Assembly (NCBI GenBank): GCA_900758475.1
Contig: CAAERQ010000011.1
Location: 1 to 64,000, forward strand
Direction: 5' to 3'
From: an uncultured Collinsella sp.
GTDB taxonomy: Bacteria > Actinomycetota > Coriobacteriia > Coriobacteriales > Coriobacteriaceae
DNA length: 64,000 bases
Below, in pieces: positions 48,904 through 56,764 of this stretch. The stretch's first letter is position 1, and the number at the start of each line of letters is the position of its first letter. The position numbers and the translations under genes were made by a program. The notes beneath the pieces were generated by a model, which saw only the letters and a list, made by a program, of their open reading frames with translations, had not been told where the DNA came from and searched no databases.

Positions 48904-50478
48904 TTGAGCATCACGCCCCTCGATAGCATCCGCCGCGCCATCGCCCGCCGCAATGGCGTCGCCGACCCCGCCGTATCGGGCGGAGCGCACGGGCAGGGCG
49001 GACGCATCGAGAACGGCCTCTTCCCTGCCTCCCACACGGCCGAAGAGCTCGCGCGCATCCAGGAGCTGAGTCAGCGCAACGCCGGCGGCCCCGACAGCAG
49101 CCAGGCCACACGCCGTCGCCGCGAGCGCGATCGCCAACCCGGCCCCATCCGCCGCATGGTCAATGCCTGGTGGAACCGTCTGCTCGGCGCCGTCTACGGC
49201 GGCGGCTTCTCCATGCAGGAAGCGGAATACGAGGAGCACGCCACCAGTCGCGACTATCTTTGGAACACCCTCGGCACCGCCGTGTGGGGCCTGGCGTTTC
49301 CGCTGCTCACCATTGTGTCGACGCAGCTCGTGGGCGCCGAGGAGGCCGGCAAGTTCTCCATCGCCTTTGTCACCGGCACGCTCATCATGATCGCGTGCAA
49401 CTACGGCGTGCGCAACTTTCAGGTCTCGGACATCGACGAAAAAACCTCCTTCGCCTCCTACCAGCTCAACCGCTGGCTCTGTGGAGCGCTCGCGCTGGCA
49501 TGCGGCCTGGTATACAGCAGCGCCCGCGGCTACGATGCGCAGATGGCCACGATCGGCCTGGGCGTCTACCTGTATAAGGTGATCGACGGCATCGCCGACG
49601 TGTACGAGGGCCGCCTGCAGCAGGCCGACAAGCTCTATTTGGCCGGCATGAGCCAAACGCTGCGTTCCGCCGGCGTCATCGTGGTCTTTAGCGTGGCACT
49701 GTTCCTCACACGCAGCATGCCCATCGCGGCCATGGCCATGGGCATCGCCGCGATTGCCTCGCTCGTGCTGGTCACCGCGCCGCTGGCCCTGCTCGAAACC
49801 GAAAAATCGCGCCGCGTGAGCCTGCGCGAGGTCGGCCACCTGTTTATCCAGTGCGCCCCGCTCTTTGGTGCGCTGTTCCTGTTCAACCTTATCGAGAGCA
49901 TGCCCAAGTTCGTGATGGAGGGCACGCTGGCCTACAAGTATCAGCTGTACTTTAATGCACTGTTCTTTCCGGCGCAGGCCATTTTGCTGGGCATTGGATT
50001 TATCTATAAACCGCAGCTCCTGCGTCTGTCGAGCATTTGGGCGAATCCGCGCAAGCGTCGCCGCTTTGACCTGATTATTGTTGCCGTTATGGCACTGATC
50101 GTGGTCATTACCGGAGCATGCGCCGCATTTATGGCAGGCCCCGGCATCCCCATCATGAGCTTTATGTACGGCCTCAACTTTGAGCGCTACCGCACGCTGG
50201 CACTGCTAATGGTTGTCGCCGGCGGCGTCACCGCGGCAATCGACTTTATCTACGCCATCATCACGGTGTTGCGCCACGCCGGCGACGTCACCAAGATCTA
50301 CCTGATCTGCTTCGCCGTAAGCGTGGTGGTGCCGGTGATCCTGATTAAGCTGCTGGATCTGATGGGCGCTGTGGTGAGCTACCTAGCCATCATGGCCCTG
50401 CTCCTGGTGCTACTGATCATCGAGTACGCCCACATCCGCCAACGCATCGAACGCGACCGCAACCCATACGGCGCCTAA
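48904..50478 (+). CDS. Polysaccharide flippase-like membrane protein (Wzx type)
   Basis: A 524-residue protein. The first ~110 residues are a cytoplasmic Arg-rich, low-complexity extension (RRRRERDRQPGPIRRM). About twelve to fourteen membrane helices follow, starting with LWNTLGTAVWGLAFPLLTIVSTQLVG, which matches the start of Wzx/MATE-like flippases (VxGxxxxGxxSxAFxxGTL, here VGAEEAGKFSIAFVTGTLI). Such proteins flip lipid-linked oligosaccharides. The start codon is TTG at 48904 behind AGAAAGGAACC. It is not in an operon with glycosyltransferases, but wecA is in the same window. Confidence 0.8.
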   Translation: MSITPLDSIRRAIARRNGVADPAVSGGAHGQGGRIENGLFPASHTAEELARIQELSQRNAGGPDSSQATRRRRERDRQPGPIRRMVNAWWNRLLGAVYGGGFSMQEAEYEEHATSRDYLWNTLGTAVWGLAFPLLTIVSTQLVGAEEAGKFSIAFVTGTLIMIACNYGVRNFQVSDIDEKTSFASYQLNRWLCGALALACGLVYSSARGYDAQMATIGLGVYLYKVIDGIADVYEGRLQQADKLYLAGMSQTLRSAGVIVVFSVALFLTRSMPIAAMAMGIAAIASLVLVTAPLALLETEKSRRVSLREVGHLFIQCAPLFGALFLFNLIESMPKFVMEGTLAYKYQLYFNALFFPAQAILLGIGFIYKPQLLRLSSIWANPRKRRRFDLIIVAVMALIVVITGACAAFMAGPGIPIMSFMYGLNFERYRTLALLMVVAGGVTAAIDFIYAIITVLRHAGDVTKIYLICFAVSVVVPVILIKLLDLMGAVVSYLAIMALLLVLLIIEYAHIRQRIERDRNPYGA

Positions 50479-50557
50479 TTAGCTGCCCGATCACCGGAAT
50501 TTGCGATGGAATCACCCCAGCTGGGGTCTCGTTGCGGACGATTTGCGACACGCAGAA

Positions 50558-50680
50558 CTAAGTGAGTAGACTTTTGCCGAATCCCTGACCACACCGGCAA
50601 AACACAAGTCAATGACCTGCGGTTTTGTTGAGGCAAATTTACCGGCTGCTCGGCATTTCCAAAAAAGTCTACTCACTTAG
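50558..50680. repeat. 123-bp long-arm hairpin element, copy E1
   Basis: 18-base perfect arms CTAAGTGAGTAGACTTTT (50558-50575) and their reverse complement (50663-50680). The interior includes CCTGACCA, CACAAGTCAATGACCTGCGG and GGCAAATTT. Similarity to E2 extends about 40 bases upstream (CTGGGGTCTCGTTGCGGAC). The 315-base gap holds no gene. Confidence 0.85.
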
Positions 50681-50693
50681 CCAGCGGGCAGCC

Positions 50694-50774
50694 AAATGAT
50701 TATTAAATCCCCGTCCTAGAAAAATCATTTGGTGGGCAGAAGGGCAAAAGTAGTCAAAAAAGCCCCGTCCCAAA
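50694..50774. repeat. Family 4 repeat, reverse copy
   Basis: AATCCCCGTCC, AGAAAAATCATT, about 25 bases, then GTAGTCAAAAAAGCCCCGTCCC: in reverse this matches 37853-37931. A nine-base hairpin (CCAAATGAT / ATCATTTGG) replaces the long palindrome seen there. Confidence 0.7.
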
Positions 50775-50793
50775 TTAGCTACCCTGTGCGCCG

Positions 50794-51633
50794 TTATTCC
50801 CCGGGGCGAATATTCGCGTAGAACTCCGCACCATCATCCAGGCGCAGGATGCCCACGCGGCCGAACTCCGACCCAGTGGCGGCGGCGCAGTCGATGTCGA
50901 TGCGATCGGGTACGCCGGCGGTATCCTCGCCGCCCAGCCGCACAATCCGCCCGCGGCCCGACTCCTCATCGAGTCCCGCCAGGCCGCCGACCTCGCAATA
51001 ACGTCCAAGCGACACCGTGGGCGTGTGGCCGCTCACCACGACCGGGCCCTTGCCCTCGGCAGAAAGCAGCCCCGTCGACGCATCCCAATAGCCATGGCGA
51101 ATCCACAGCAAGTCATCGGACGACTGCACCGCAAGCATCTGCTGCAGTAGCTCGTGATCGGCATCCACCGCCCCCACGCCATTGGCACAATCAACCCCAT
51201 GTTCAAGCAAAAACGCCCGCGCCGCCTCGGTCTGGATGCCGGCATGCACCAACAGGTACGGACGCTCGTCAGTCTCGGCCACCGCGTAGAGCGGCAGCGT
51301 CGCCATCCAACGCACGAGCTCCTCGTACGCCTCAAATTCCATATCGTTGAGCTGCTGACGGGTAGTCCAACCGCCGTTGATATCCCAGGTCTCGGCATCG
51401 AGCGGATCCTGGCCAATGATGGCATCGAGCATAATCTGCTCGTGATTGCCCTTGAGCACGCGAGCGTTGGGCAGCGAGCGCACGAGCCTGATAACGCCAA
51501 CCGGATCGGGCCCGCGATCAATCATGTCACCCAGCACGTACAGTGTATCGTCGGACGCCAGCGAAATCTTGGACAGGGCCTCGTCAAGCGCACGCACGTG
51601 CCCGTGAGCATCGGATGTCACATAAATCGCCAT
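50794..51633 (-). CDS. Calcineurin-like metallophosphoesterase (PrpA/PrpB-like)
   Basis: A 279-residue phosphatase of the bacterial Ser/Thr phosphatase or diadenosine-tetraphosphatase-like group. The metal-binding motifs are in order: YVTSDAHGHVRAL (D-x-H), LYVLGDMIDRGPDPVGVI (GDxxDRG), VLKGNHEQIML (GNHE), LVHAG and VVSGHTPT. ATG at 51633 follows AGGGAAAGGCG. There is no signal peptide. The substrate is unknown. Gene neighbours give no further clue; the 325-base gap upstream holds no recognisable feature. Confidence 0.88.
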   Translation of the reverse strand: MAIYVTSDAHGHVRALDEALSKISLASDDTLYVLGDMIDRGPDPVGVIRLVRSLPNARVLKGNHEQIMLDAIIGQDPLDAETWDINGGWTTRQQLNDMEFEAYEELVRWMATLPLYAVAETDERPYLLVHAGIQTEAARAFLLEHGVDCANGVGAVDADHELLQQMLAVQSSDDLLWIRHGYWDASTGLLSAEGKGPVVVSGHTPTVSLGRYCEVGGLAGLDEESGRGRIVRLGGEDTAGVPDRIDIDCAAATGSEFGRVGILRLDDGAEFYANIRPGE

Positions 51634-51958
51634 GGAACGCCTTTCCCTGCATTACGGCCGAAGCCCGATGCCACGGCTAAAACTTCAAGTTGAACTTAAA
51701 CGTTACCCATTGTACTCCGTTGCAATAAAGCTGGAAAGGGTTGCATACCGTCAACGGTCGCCAGCGCACGCCCGTCAACCCGCACCGCTCACGCCACGCC
51801 GTCTAGCCCAGCGCCCCAACCAGCGACGCTCACGTCGCAGCCTCGTGTCGAAAATGCGCACGCCCGCAGTCCAGGCCCATAAACCCACCATCTTTGGGTA
51901 CAAATAACCGCAGACAACTGACCGTGCCACGCCAACCACCCAGGAGCGGACACTATCC

Positions 51959-53560
51959 ATGAACCAGATACTTCTTTTTATCGGCCTCGTCATTATTCTG
52001 TGCCTGACCATCAAACCCGTCGGCAAAAAGCTCCCCTTCCCCACCCTGCTCATCTTTATCGCGCTGGGCATGCTGCTGGGCGTCAACGGTCCGGCGCACA
52101 TCGACTTTAGCGACTACGCGCTCACCGAAACCGTCTGCAGCACGGCACTGCTGTTCATCATGTTCTACGGCGGCTTTAACACCAACATCGACCGTGCCAA
52201 ACCTGTCGCCGTGCCCGCGGTGCTGCTGAGCACGCTCGGCGTCGTCATCACCGCTGGCATCACCGGCGTGTTCGCGCACTTTGTACTGGGCTTCGACTGG
52301 ATCGGCGGCCTACTGCTGGGCTCGGTCGTGGCATCCACCGACGCGGCCAGCGTCTTTAGTGTGCTGCGCGAGCACAACCTTTCGCTGAGAGGCGGCGCCG
52401 ACTCGCTGCTCGAGGTCGAATCGGGCTCCAACGACCCCGTCGCCTACATGCTCACCGCCGTGCTCGCGACCCTCGCGGCGGGCGGCGACGTTAACATCCC
52501 CGTGCTGCTGGCCAAGCAAATCATCCTAGGCGTGGGGCTGGGTCTTGCCATTGGCTGGACATCCAGCCGCCTGATCGAACGCGCGCAGGCAACAGCCGAG
52601 GGTGCGCAGACCATCTTCTTGTTTGCCGTGGCCATCGTCGCCTACGCGCTGCCGAGCTACCTGGGCGGCAACGGCTTTTTAGCCGTGTACCTTGCCGGCA
52701 TTGTGCTAGGCGCGAGCGACATCACCGGCAAGGTCGAACTGGCGCACTTCTTCGACACCCTCACCGAGATGGCCGAGATGACCATCTTCTTTTTGCTCGG
52801 CCTGCTCGTGACGCCCGTCCGCCTGCCGCAAATGCTGCTGCCGGGCCTGGCGCTCATGGCGTTTATGCTCTTCGTGAGCCGCCCCATCGCCGTGGGCATG
52901 CTGCTGGCGCCCTTTAAGACGAACCCCCGCCAGGTTGCGCTCGTAAGCTGGGCGGGCCTGCGCGGCGCAGCTTCGGTCGTGTTTAGTCTCTTTGCCGTGG
53001 TGGCCGGTGTTCCCGGCGGTCACGACCTGTTTGACCTGGTGTTTGTAATTGCCGTATCGAGCATTGTGGTGCAGGGCTCGCTGCTGCCAGCAGTGGCGAA
53101 GAAGCTCGACATGATAGATGCGGCCGGCGACGTACGCCGCACCTTTAACGATTACCGCGACGAGGACGGCATGTCGTTCATCAAGCTCAAGGTGGGCGCG
53201 GGCCATCCGTTTGCCGGTCGCTCGCTCGCCGATATTGGTAGCGCGACGGACATGCTGGTGGTCCTGGTGCTGCGCGACGGTGCGCACCCGGTGCTCCCCA
53301 ACGGTGATGCTGTAATTGAAGAAGGCGACCTTCTGGTTATGGCCGCGCCGACGTTTGAAGAGCGTGCCGAGGTTACGCTGCGCGAGGTCACCGTAACGCC
53401 CCACGGTCGCCTGGCCGGCCAGCGCCTGCGCGACGTGCCGCAGGGCAAGCACCCCTTTATCGTCGTGATGCTCAAGCGCGACGGCCAAACGATCATCCCC
53501 GACGGCAACACACTCATATACGCCGGCGACGAAGCCGTCATCGCCACCCTGGCGCCGTAG
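51959..53560 (+). CDS. K+/H+ antiporter, NhaP2/CvrA type with C-terminal TrkA-C domains
   Basis: A 533-residue CPA1-family exchanger. About twelve membrane helices occupy residues 1-385, with the ion-binding region GSVVASTDAASVFSVL (TD near residue 122) and VESGSNDPVAYMLT (ND motif). The cytoplasmic part has two RCK_C/TrkA-C modules: MSFIKLKVGAGHPFAGRSLADIG...EEGDLLVMAAP and HGRLAGQRLRDVPQGKHPFIVVMLKRDGQTIIPDGNT...DEAVIATLAP. These bind regulatory ligands and gate K+ export in relatives. ATG at 51959 follows CAGGAGCG at a slightly long spacing. Stand-alone gene. Confidence 0.9.
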   Translation: MNQILLFIGLVIILCLTIKPVGKKLPFPTLLIFIALGMLLGVNGPAHIDFSDYALTETVCSTALLFIMFYGGFNTNIDRAKPVAVPAVLLSTLGVVITAGITGVFAHFVLGFDWIGGLLLGSVVASTDAASVFSVLREHNLSLRGGADSLLEVESGSNDPVAYMLTAVLATLAAGGDVNIPVLLAKQIILGVGLGLAIGWTSSRLIERAQATAEGAQTIFLFAVAIVAYALPSYLGGNGFLAVYLAGIVLGASDITGKVELAHFFDTLTEMAEMTIFFLLGLLVTPVRLPQMLLPGLALMAFMLFVSRPIAVGMLLAPFKTNPRQVALVSWAGLRGAASVVFSLFAVVAGVPGGHDLFDLVFVIAVSSIVVQGSLLPAVAKKLDMIDAAGDVRRTFNDYRDEDGMSFIKLKVGAGHPFAGRSLADIGSATDMLVVLVLRDGAHPVLPNGDAVIEEGDLLVMAAPTFEERAEVTLREVTVTPHGRLAGQRLRDVPQGKHPFIVVMLKRDGQTIIPDGNTLIYAGDEAVIATLAP

Positions 53561-53576
53561 CCATCCCCACCCATAA

Positions 53577-53642
53577 CTTGCGGTGAAATAGGGATTGAAT
53601 AGGCTTTTGAACAGCCATTTCAGTCCCTATTCCACCGCAACT
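53577..53642. repeat. Long imperfect hairpin after the antiporter gene
   Basis: TTGCGGTG-A-AATAGGGA-T-TGAA-TA-GGCT pairs with AGCC-AT-TTCA-G-TCCCTATT-C-CACCGCAA around TTTGAAC. The symmetric single-base interruptions are typical of REP-like palindromes. It may also end transcription of the antiporter gene, although no T-tract follows. Confidence 0.7.
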
Positions 53643-53931
53643 TATTGAGGGGAATGGGTTGAAATACATTTAAATTGACACCGAAATGAAAAAAGCCGGG
53701 AAAACGTCCCCAGTACTTGGAAGCCTTCTCTTTTGAGATGACCGACTTCTTTATATCACGAACGTTAGCCAGATGCCATTCATTGAAGGCTTTATCAGGC
53801 GCGCCATCCCATCCACATGGCGCCATTTGAAAGCCGTCCGATCTCATGCTATAAAGAAGTCGGTACTCTCGAATAGAGGGACCTCCAAGAGCCGGGGGCT
53901 TCCCTCCGGCATTTTTTGTGCGTAAAGTCAC
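53620..53931 (-). CDS. Uncertain small protein overlapping hairpin-rich DNA
   Basis: A 103-residue open frame with protein-like composition (MRSDGFQMAPCGWDGAPDKAF, then NEWHLANVRDIKKSVISKEKASKYWGRF). I do not recognise it. The start (ATG 53931) lacks a ribosome site. The frame overlaps a 14-base inverted repeat (53742-53755 / 53850-53863, CCGACTTCTTTATA) and its 3' end enters the hairpin at 53577-53642. It may instead be the antisense of a structured element whose plus strand ends in a terminator-like stem (GCCGG / CCGGC then ATTTTTT, near 53895-53922). Listed so that it is not lost. Confidence 0.25.
   Translation of the reverse strand: MTLRTKNAGGKPPALGGPSIREYRLLYSMRSDGFQMAPCGWDGAPDKAFNEWHLANVRDIKKSVISKEKASKYWGRFPGFFHFGVNLNVFQPIPLNKLRWNRD
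53742..53863. repeat. Inverted repeat with 14-bp perfect arms
   Basis: CCGACTTCTTTATA (53742-53755) and TATAAAGAAGTCGG (53850-53863) enclose about 94 bases with an inner GGCGCG...GGCGCC hairpin. The element length (122) matches that of E1 and E2, but the sequence differs. Confidence 0.55.
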
Positions 53932-54045
53932 CGCAACCCCTGCCTTGCCCCTAAGAGGGGCGGGGCAGCCGTCCCGAATTGGCCACTCTTGAGCATCAAT
54001 CGCCCCGGCTGGGGTCTCGTTGCGGACAATTAGCGTCTCTCAAAA

Positions 54046-54168
54046 CTAAGTGAGTAGACTTTTGTCGAATCGCCGACCACGTCACCAAAGCACAAGTCTG
54101 TGACCTGCGGGTTTGTTGAAGCAAATTTGTCGGGTGTTCAGGATTTCCAAAAAAGTCTACTCACTTAG
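54046..54168. repeat. 123-bp long-arm hairpin element, copy E2
   Basis: The same 18-base arms as E1 (54046-54063 and 54151-54168) and the same length. The interior differs at scattered positions but keeps CACAAGTCTGTGACCTGCGG and GCAAATTT. Upstream similarity (CTGGGGTCTCGTTGCGGAC) begins near 54009. A fragment of family 4 follows at 54259-54283. Confidence 0.85.
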
Positions 54169-54281
54169 CCAGCGTGCAGTCAAAACAGAACCGTCGCGAG
54201 GTCATTAGACTCCATTGCGCCGGCTTATCGTGCATTTTCGCGCAGCTGCGAGTGCAGACGCCCCATCCCAAATTAGCTACC

Positions 54282-54473
54282 TTAGTCATCGTCGACGGCA
54301 AAGTCGCGGAGGTCGAGGCCTTCGCGTTCGGCTCGGTCTAGAAGCTCTTGAGGGGACTCATCCTCGATATCCATCATGTCGAGCATGGCAGCAGGAAAAC
54401 CCACGCCCGCCGCGCTCCCCGCGCGGTCGAGCAGGCTCTCGCGCAGCTGGTCTACATCAACTTCGATCTTCAT
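54282..54473 (-). CDS. Small acidic protein of unknown function
   Basis: A 63-residue protein, MKIEVDVDQLRESLLDRAGS..., with nine Asp/Glu in the last 25 residues (DIEDESPQELLDRAEREGLDLRDFAVDDD). ATG at 54473 follows CAGGAGGTTT, a strong ribosome site, which is the main reason to call it. There are no cysteines, signal or membrane segment. Two amphipathic helices are likely. It is divergent from the MazG-like gene 115 bases away. It may be an antitoxin-like or regulatory peptide, but nothing shows this. Confidence 0.6.
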   Translation of the reverse strand: MKIEVDVDQLRESLLDRAGSAAGVGFPAAMLDMMDIEDESPQELLDRAEREGLDLRDFAVDDD

Positions 54474-54587
54474 GGCGAAACCTCCTGCTGGACAATCGCG
54501 ACCGAACAAACCGCACGCCCAAATGATGTGCAATAAATCCCAGATACGGCCATAATAAATCAATGAACATAAGGGAGGTTGCGGACG

Positions 54588-54944
54588 ATGGACAAGCTCG
54601 ATGCCATGACGGAACAAGTCAGGGACTTTTGTGATGCGCGCGAATGGCGCAAATATCACACGCCAAAGGAACTCGCCATCGGCATGACAACTGAGTCCTC
54701 CGAGCTCCTCCAACTCTTTCGTTTTATGAGCGACGAGCGCATTGCAGAAATGTTCGAAGACACCGAGCAACGCCAAGCCATCGAAGACGAGGTCGCCGAC
54801 ACGCTCCTTTTCCTTCTGCGTTTCGCAGATTTAAATGAAATCGACCTGTCAGCGGCGCTTTCGTCCAAGCTCAAGCGCAATGGTGAGCGCTACCCCGTCG
54901 ACGCATCATCCAATGAATACAGAAAGGCGGAACACCGTGAGTAG
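54588..54944 (+). CDS. MazG-like nucleotide pyrophosphohydrolase
   Basis: A 118-residue all-alpha NTP pyrophosphohydrolase of the MazG/dCTPase-like superfamily. The metal-binding E-x2-E and E-x2-D pairs are in TTESSELLQLFRF and EDEVADTLLFLLRFADL. ATG at 54588 is chosen with AAGGGAGG nine bases before it; a TTG at 54579 is too close. The enzyme would hydrolyse (d)NTPs, a house-cleaning or anti-phage activity. Its last eight bases overlap the start of the GIY-YIG/DUF2075 gene, so the two are translationally coupled and probably act together. Confidence 0.88.
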   Translation: MDKLDAMTEQVRDFCDAREWRKYHTPKELAIGMTTESSELLQLFRFMSDERIAEMFEDTEQRQAIEDEVADTLLFLLRFADLNEIDLSAALSSKLKRNGERYPVDASSNEYRKAEHRE

Positions 54945-56679
54945 CGAGTTCGCCCTTCGGCAATACACGCTTCCCCTACCCAAGCCCTTCGAGGCAAGCG
55001 AATCGCTACAAGACTTTGGCACGCCAGAGCCCGGGGCTCACCATGACGAGAGCTGGCCTGTTCTCTACATCCTGACCAACAGTAAAAAGAAGACAGCATA
55101 CATTGGCCAAACAACCAACTATCAACGCCGCATGAAGCAACACGCCGCAAACGTGGACAAGGATTTCGATCGAACACTACTGATCGACAACCCAACCTTC
55201 AATCAGTCGGCGACATTTGAGTTTGAAAACAGGCTCATCGAACTGTTCTGCGCTGACGAAAAATACCAAGTAACCAATGGCAACAATGGCTATGCCCAAT
55301 TCGATTACTTTGAGCGACCTCAGTACCGCCAGAAGTTCCGAACGCTATGGACAAAACTACGCGAAGAAAACTATGCAATTCACCCCATCGAAGAGCTCGA
55401 GAACACCGACCTGTTTAAATTTTCGCCTTTCAAAACGCTCACACCCGATCAATATGAAACGATTGAGACGATTTACAAGCGTCTCGAGCAGGAACAGAAA
55501 GACGTTGAGCACGGCAGCCCCAAGAAGAAACGCGTAACCGTCGTAAACGGTGCGCCTGGAACAGGCAAAACTATCCTTGCCATCAGCCTCATGTTCAAAA
55601 TCAAAAATGAACCCAAATTATCCGGCCTGCGGGTCGGTTTCGTGACACCCATGGAGTCTCTGAGTAAGACACTCAAAAAGCTCACGCACTTCCTTCCCGG
55701 GTTAAAGCCTGGCGATATCCTGAGTCCCAGCGATGTTACCAAAAAGGATCGGTATGACATCCTGCTTGTCGACGAGGCACATCGACTAGGAAACTGCTTA
55801 ACCGCCGGCGCCGGCATCGGAGCTTTTTACAATACCTGCGATCGCCTCGGCCTTCCGCACACGAGCAACCAGGTTGACTGGATATTCAAATGCTGTGACA
55901 AGGCGTACCTGTTCTATGACCCCAAACAGCAGGTTCGCGCATCCGGACTCAATCGAGACGGCCTTGAGCAGCGACTCAATCAGCTCGAAGAAAAGGACAT
56001 TGAAACTGAAGAGTTCAACCTAAGCACGCAAATGCGCGTACGCGGCGGCGATGAATACCTCGATTTTGTCTACGACTTACTCGACAACAAGGCGTACATG
56101 CATGCCGGCATGAAGTTCAAAGAGCTCTTTTCATCGGAGCCTTACGATTCGCGAGCCGGGGATCCGAACAGCGATGTTCCCAGATACCAGTTTGGAATCA
56201 TCGACCGATTTGAGGATTTCTGTTCCCTGCAGCAAGCCAAGGAAGAAGAAGTTGGGCTATCCCGCATGACGGCAGGTTTTGCGTGGAAGTGGGAAACGAA
56301 GAAACACAAAGACGCGTTCGACATCGTCATTGAGGGTATCTCTAAACGTTGGAACTCGAGTCAAAAGGATTGGGTCAACTCCCCCAACGCCGTCAACGAG
56401 GTCGGATGCATCCACACAGTGCAGGGCTACGACCTCAACTACGGCTTCGTAATTCTGGGGCCAGACATTTACTACGACACCGATAAAGGAGCCGTCTGCG
56501 TTAAAAAAGCGAACTTCAAAGATGCTGTCGCAAAGAAAAAAGCGAGCGACGATGACCTGCGAAAGATCATCATCAACGCCTACTATGTCCTCATGACACG
56601 CGGCATGCTGGGAACGTATCTCTATGTGTGCGACCCCGCTCTAAAGGAGTATTTGTCACGGTATATCCCGGTGATTTAG
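54937..56679 (+). CDS. GIY-YIG nuclease fused to DUF2075 (Schlafen-like) helicase domain
   Basis: A 580-residue two-domain protein. Residues about 38-120 are a GIY-YIG endonuclease: VLYILTNSKKKTAYIGQTTNYQRRMKQH, then the catalytic-type Glu in TFEFENRLIELF. From about 170 comes a DUF2075 P-loop domain: Walker A VVNGAPGTGKTILAISLM, Walker B ILLVDEAHRLG, STQMRVRGGDEYLDFV, and C-terminal VGCIHTVQGYDLNYGFVILGPD and YYVLMTRGMLGTYLYV motifs of superfamily 1 helicases. The start is GTG at 54937 behind AGAAAGG; an ATG at 54913 has no ribosome site. DUF2075 proteins next to MazG-like genes recur in bacteria and are suspected in defence. Here the targeting nuclease and motor are in one chain. No phage test is known to me. 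Confidence 0.88.
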   Translation: MSSEFALRQYTLPLPKPFEASESLQDFGTPEPGAHHDESWPVLYILTNSKKKTAYIGQTTNYQRRMKQHAANVDKDFDRTLLIDNPTFNQSATFEFENRLIELFCADEKYQVTNGNNGYAQFDYFERPQYRQKFRTLWTKLREENYAIHPIEELENTDLFKFSPFKTLTPDQYETIETIYKRLEQEQKDVEHGSPKKKRVTVVNGAPGTGKTILAISLMFKIKNEPKLSGLRVGFVTPMESLSKTLKKLTHFLPGLKPGDILSPSDVTKKDRYDILLVDEAHRLGNCLTAGAGIGAFYNTCDRLGLPHTSNQVDWIFKCCDKAYLFYDPKQQVRASGLNRDGLEQRLNQLEEKDIETEEFNLSTQMRVRGGDEYLDFVYDLLDNKAYMHAGMKFKELFSSEPYDSRAGDPNSDVPRYQFGIIDRFEDFCSLQQAKEEEVGLSRMTAGFAWKWETKKHKDAFDIVIEGISKRWNSSQKDWVNSPNAVNEVGCIHTVQGYDLNYGFVILGPDIYYDTDKGAVCVKKANFKDAVAKKKASDDDLRKIIINAYYVLMTRGMLGTYLYVCDPALKEYLSRYIPVI

Positions 56680-56764
56680 CTGCGGCCCACACATGGCATG
56701 AATAGCAGCAAACCCCTAGGGCACAATCCTGGGTCCACAAAGGGCGACAGGGCGCGCCGGTGCC

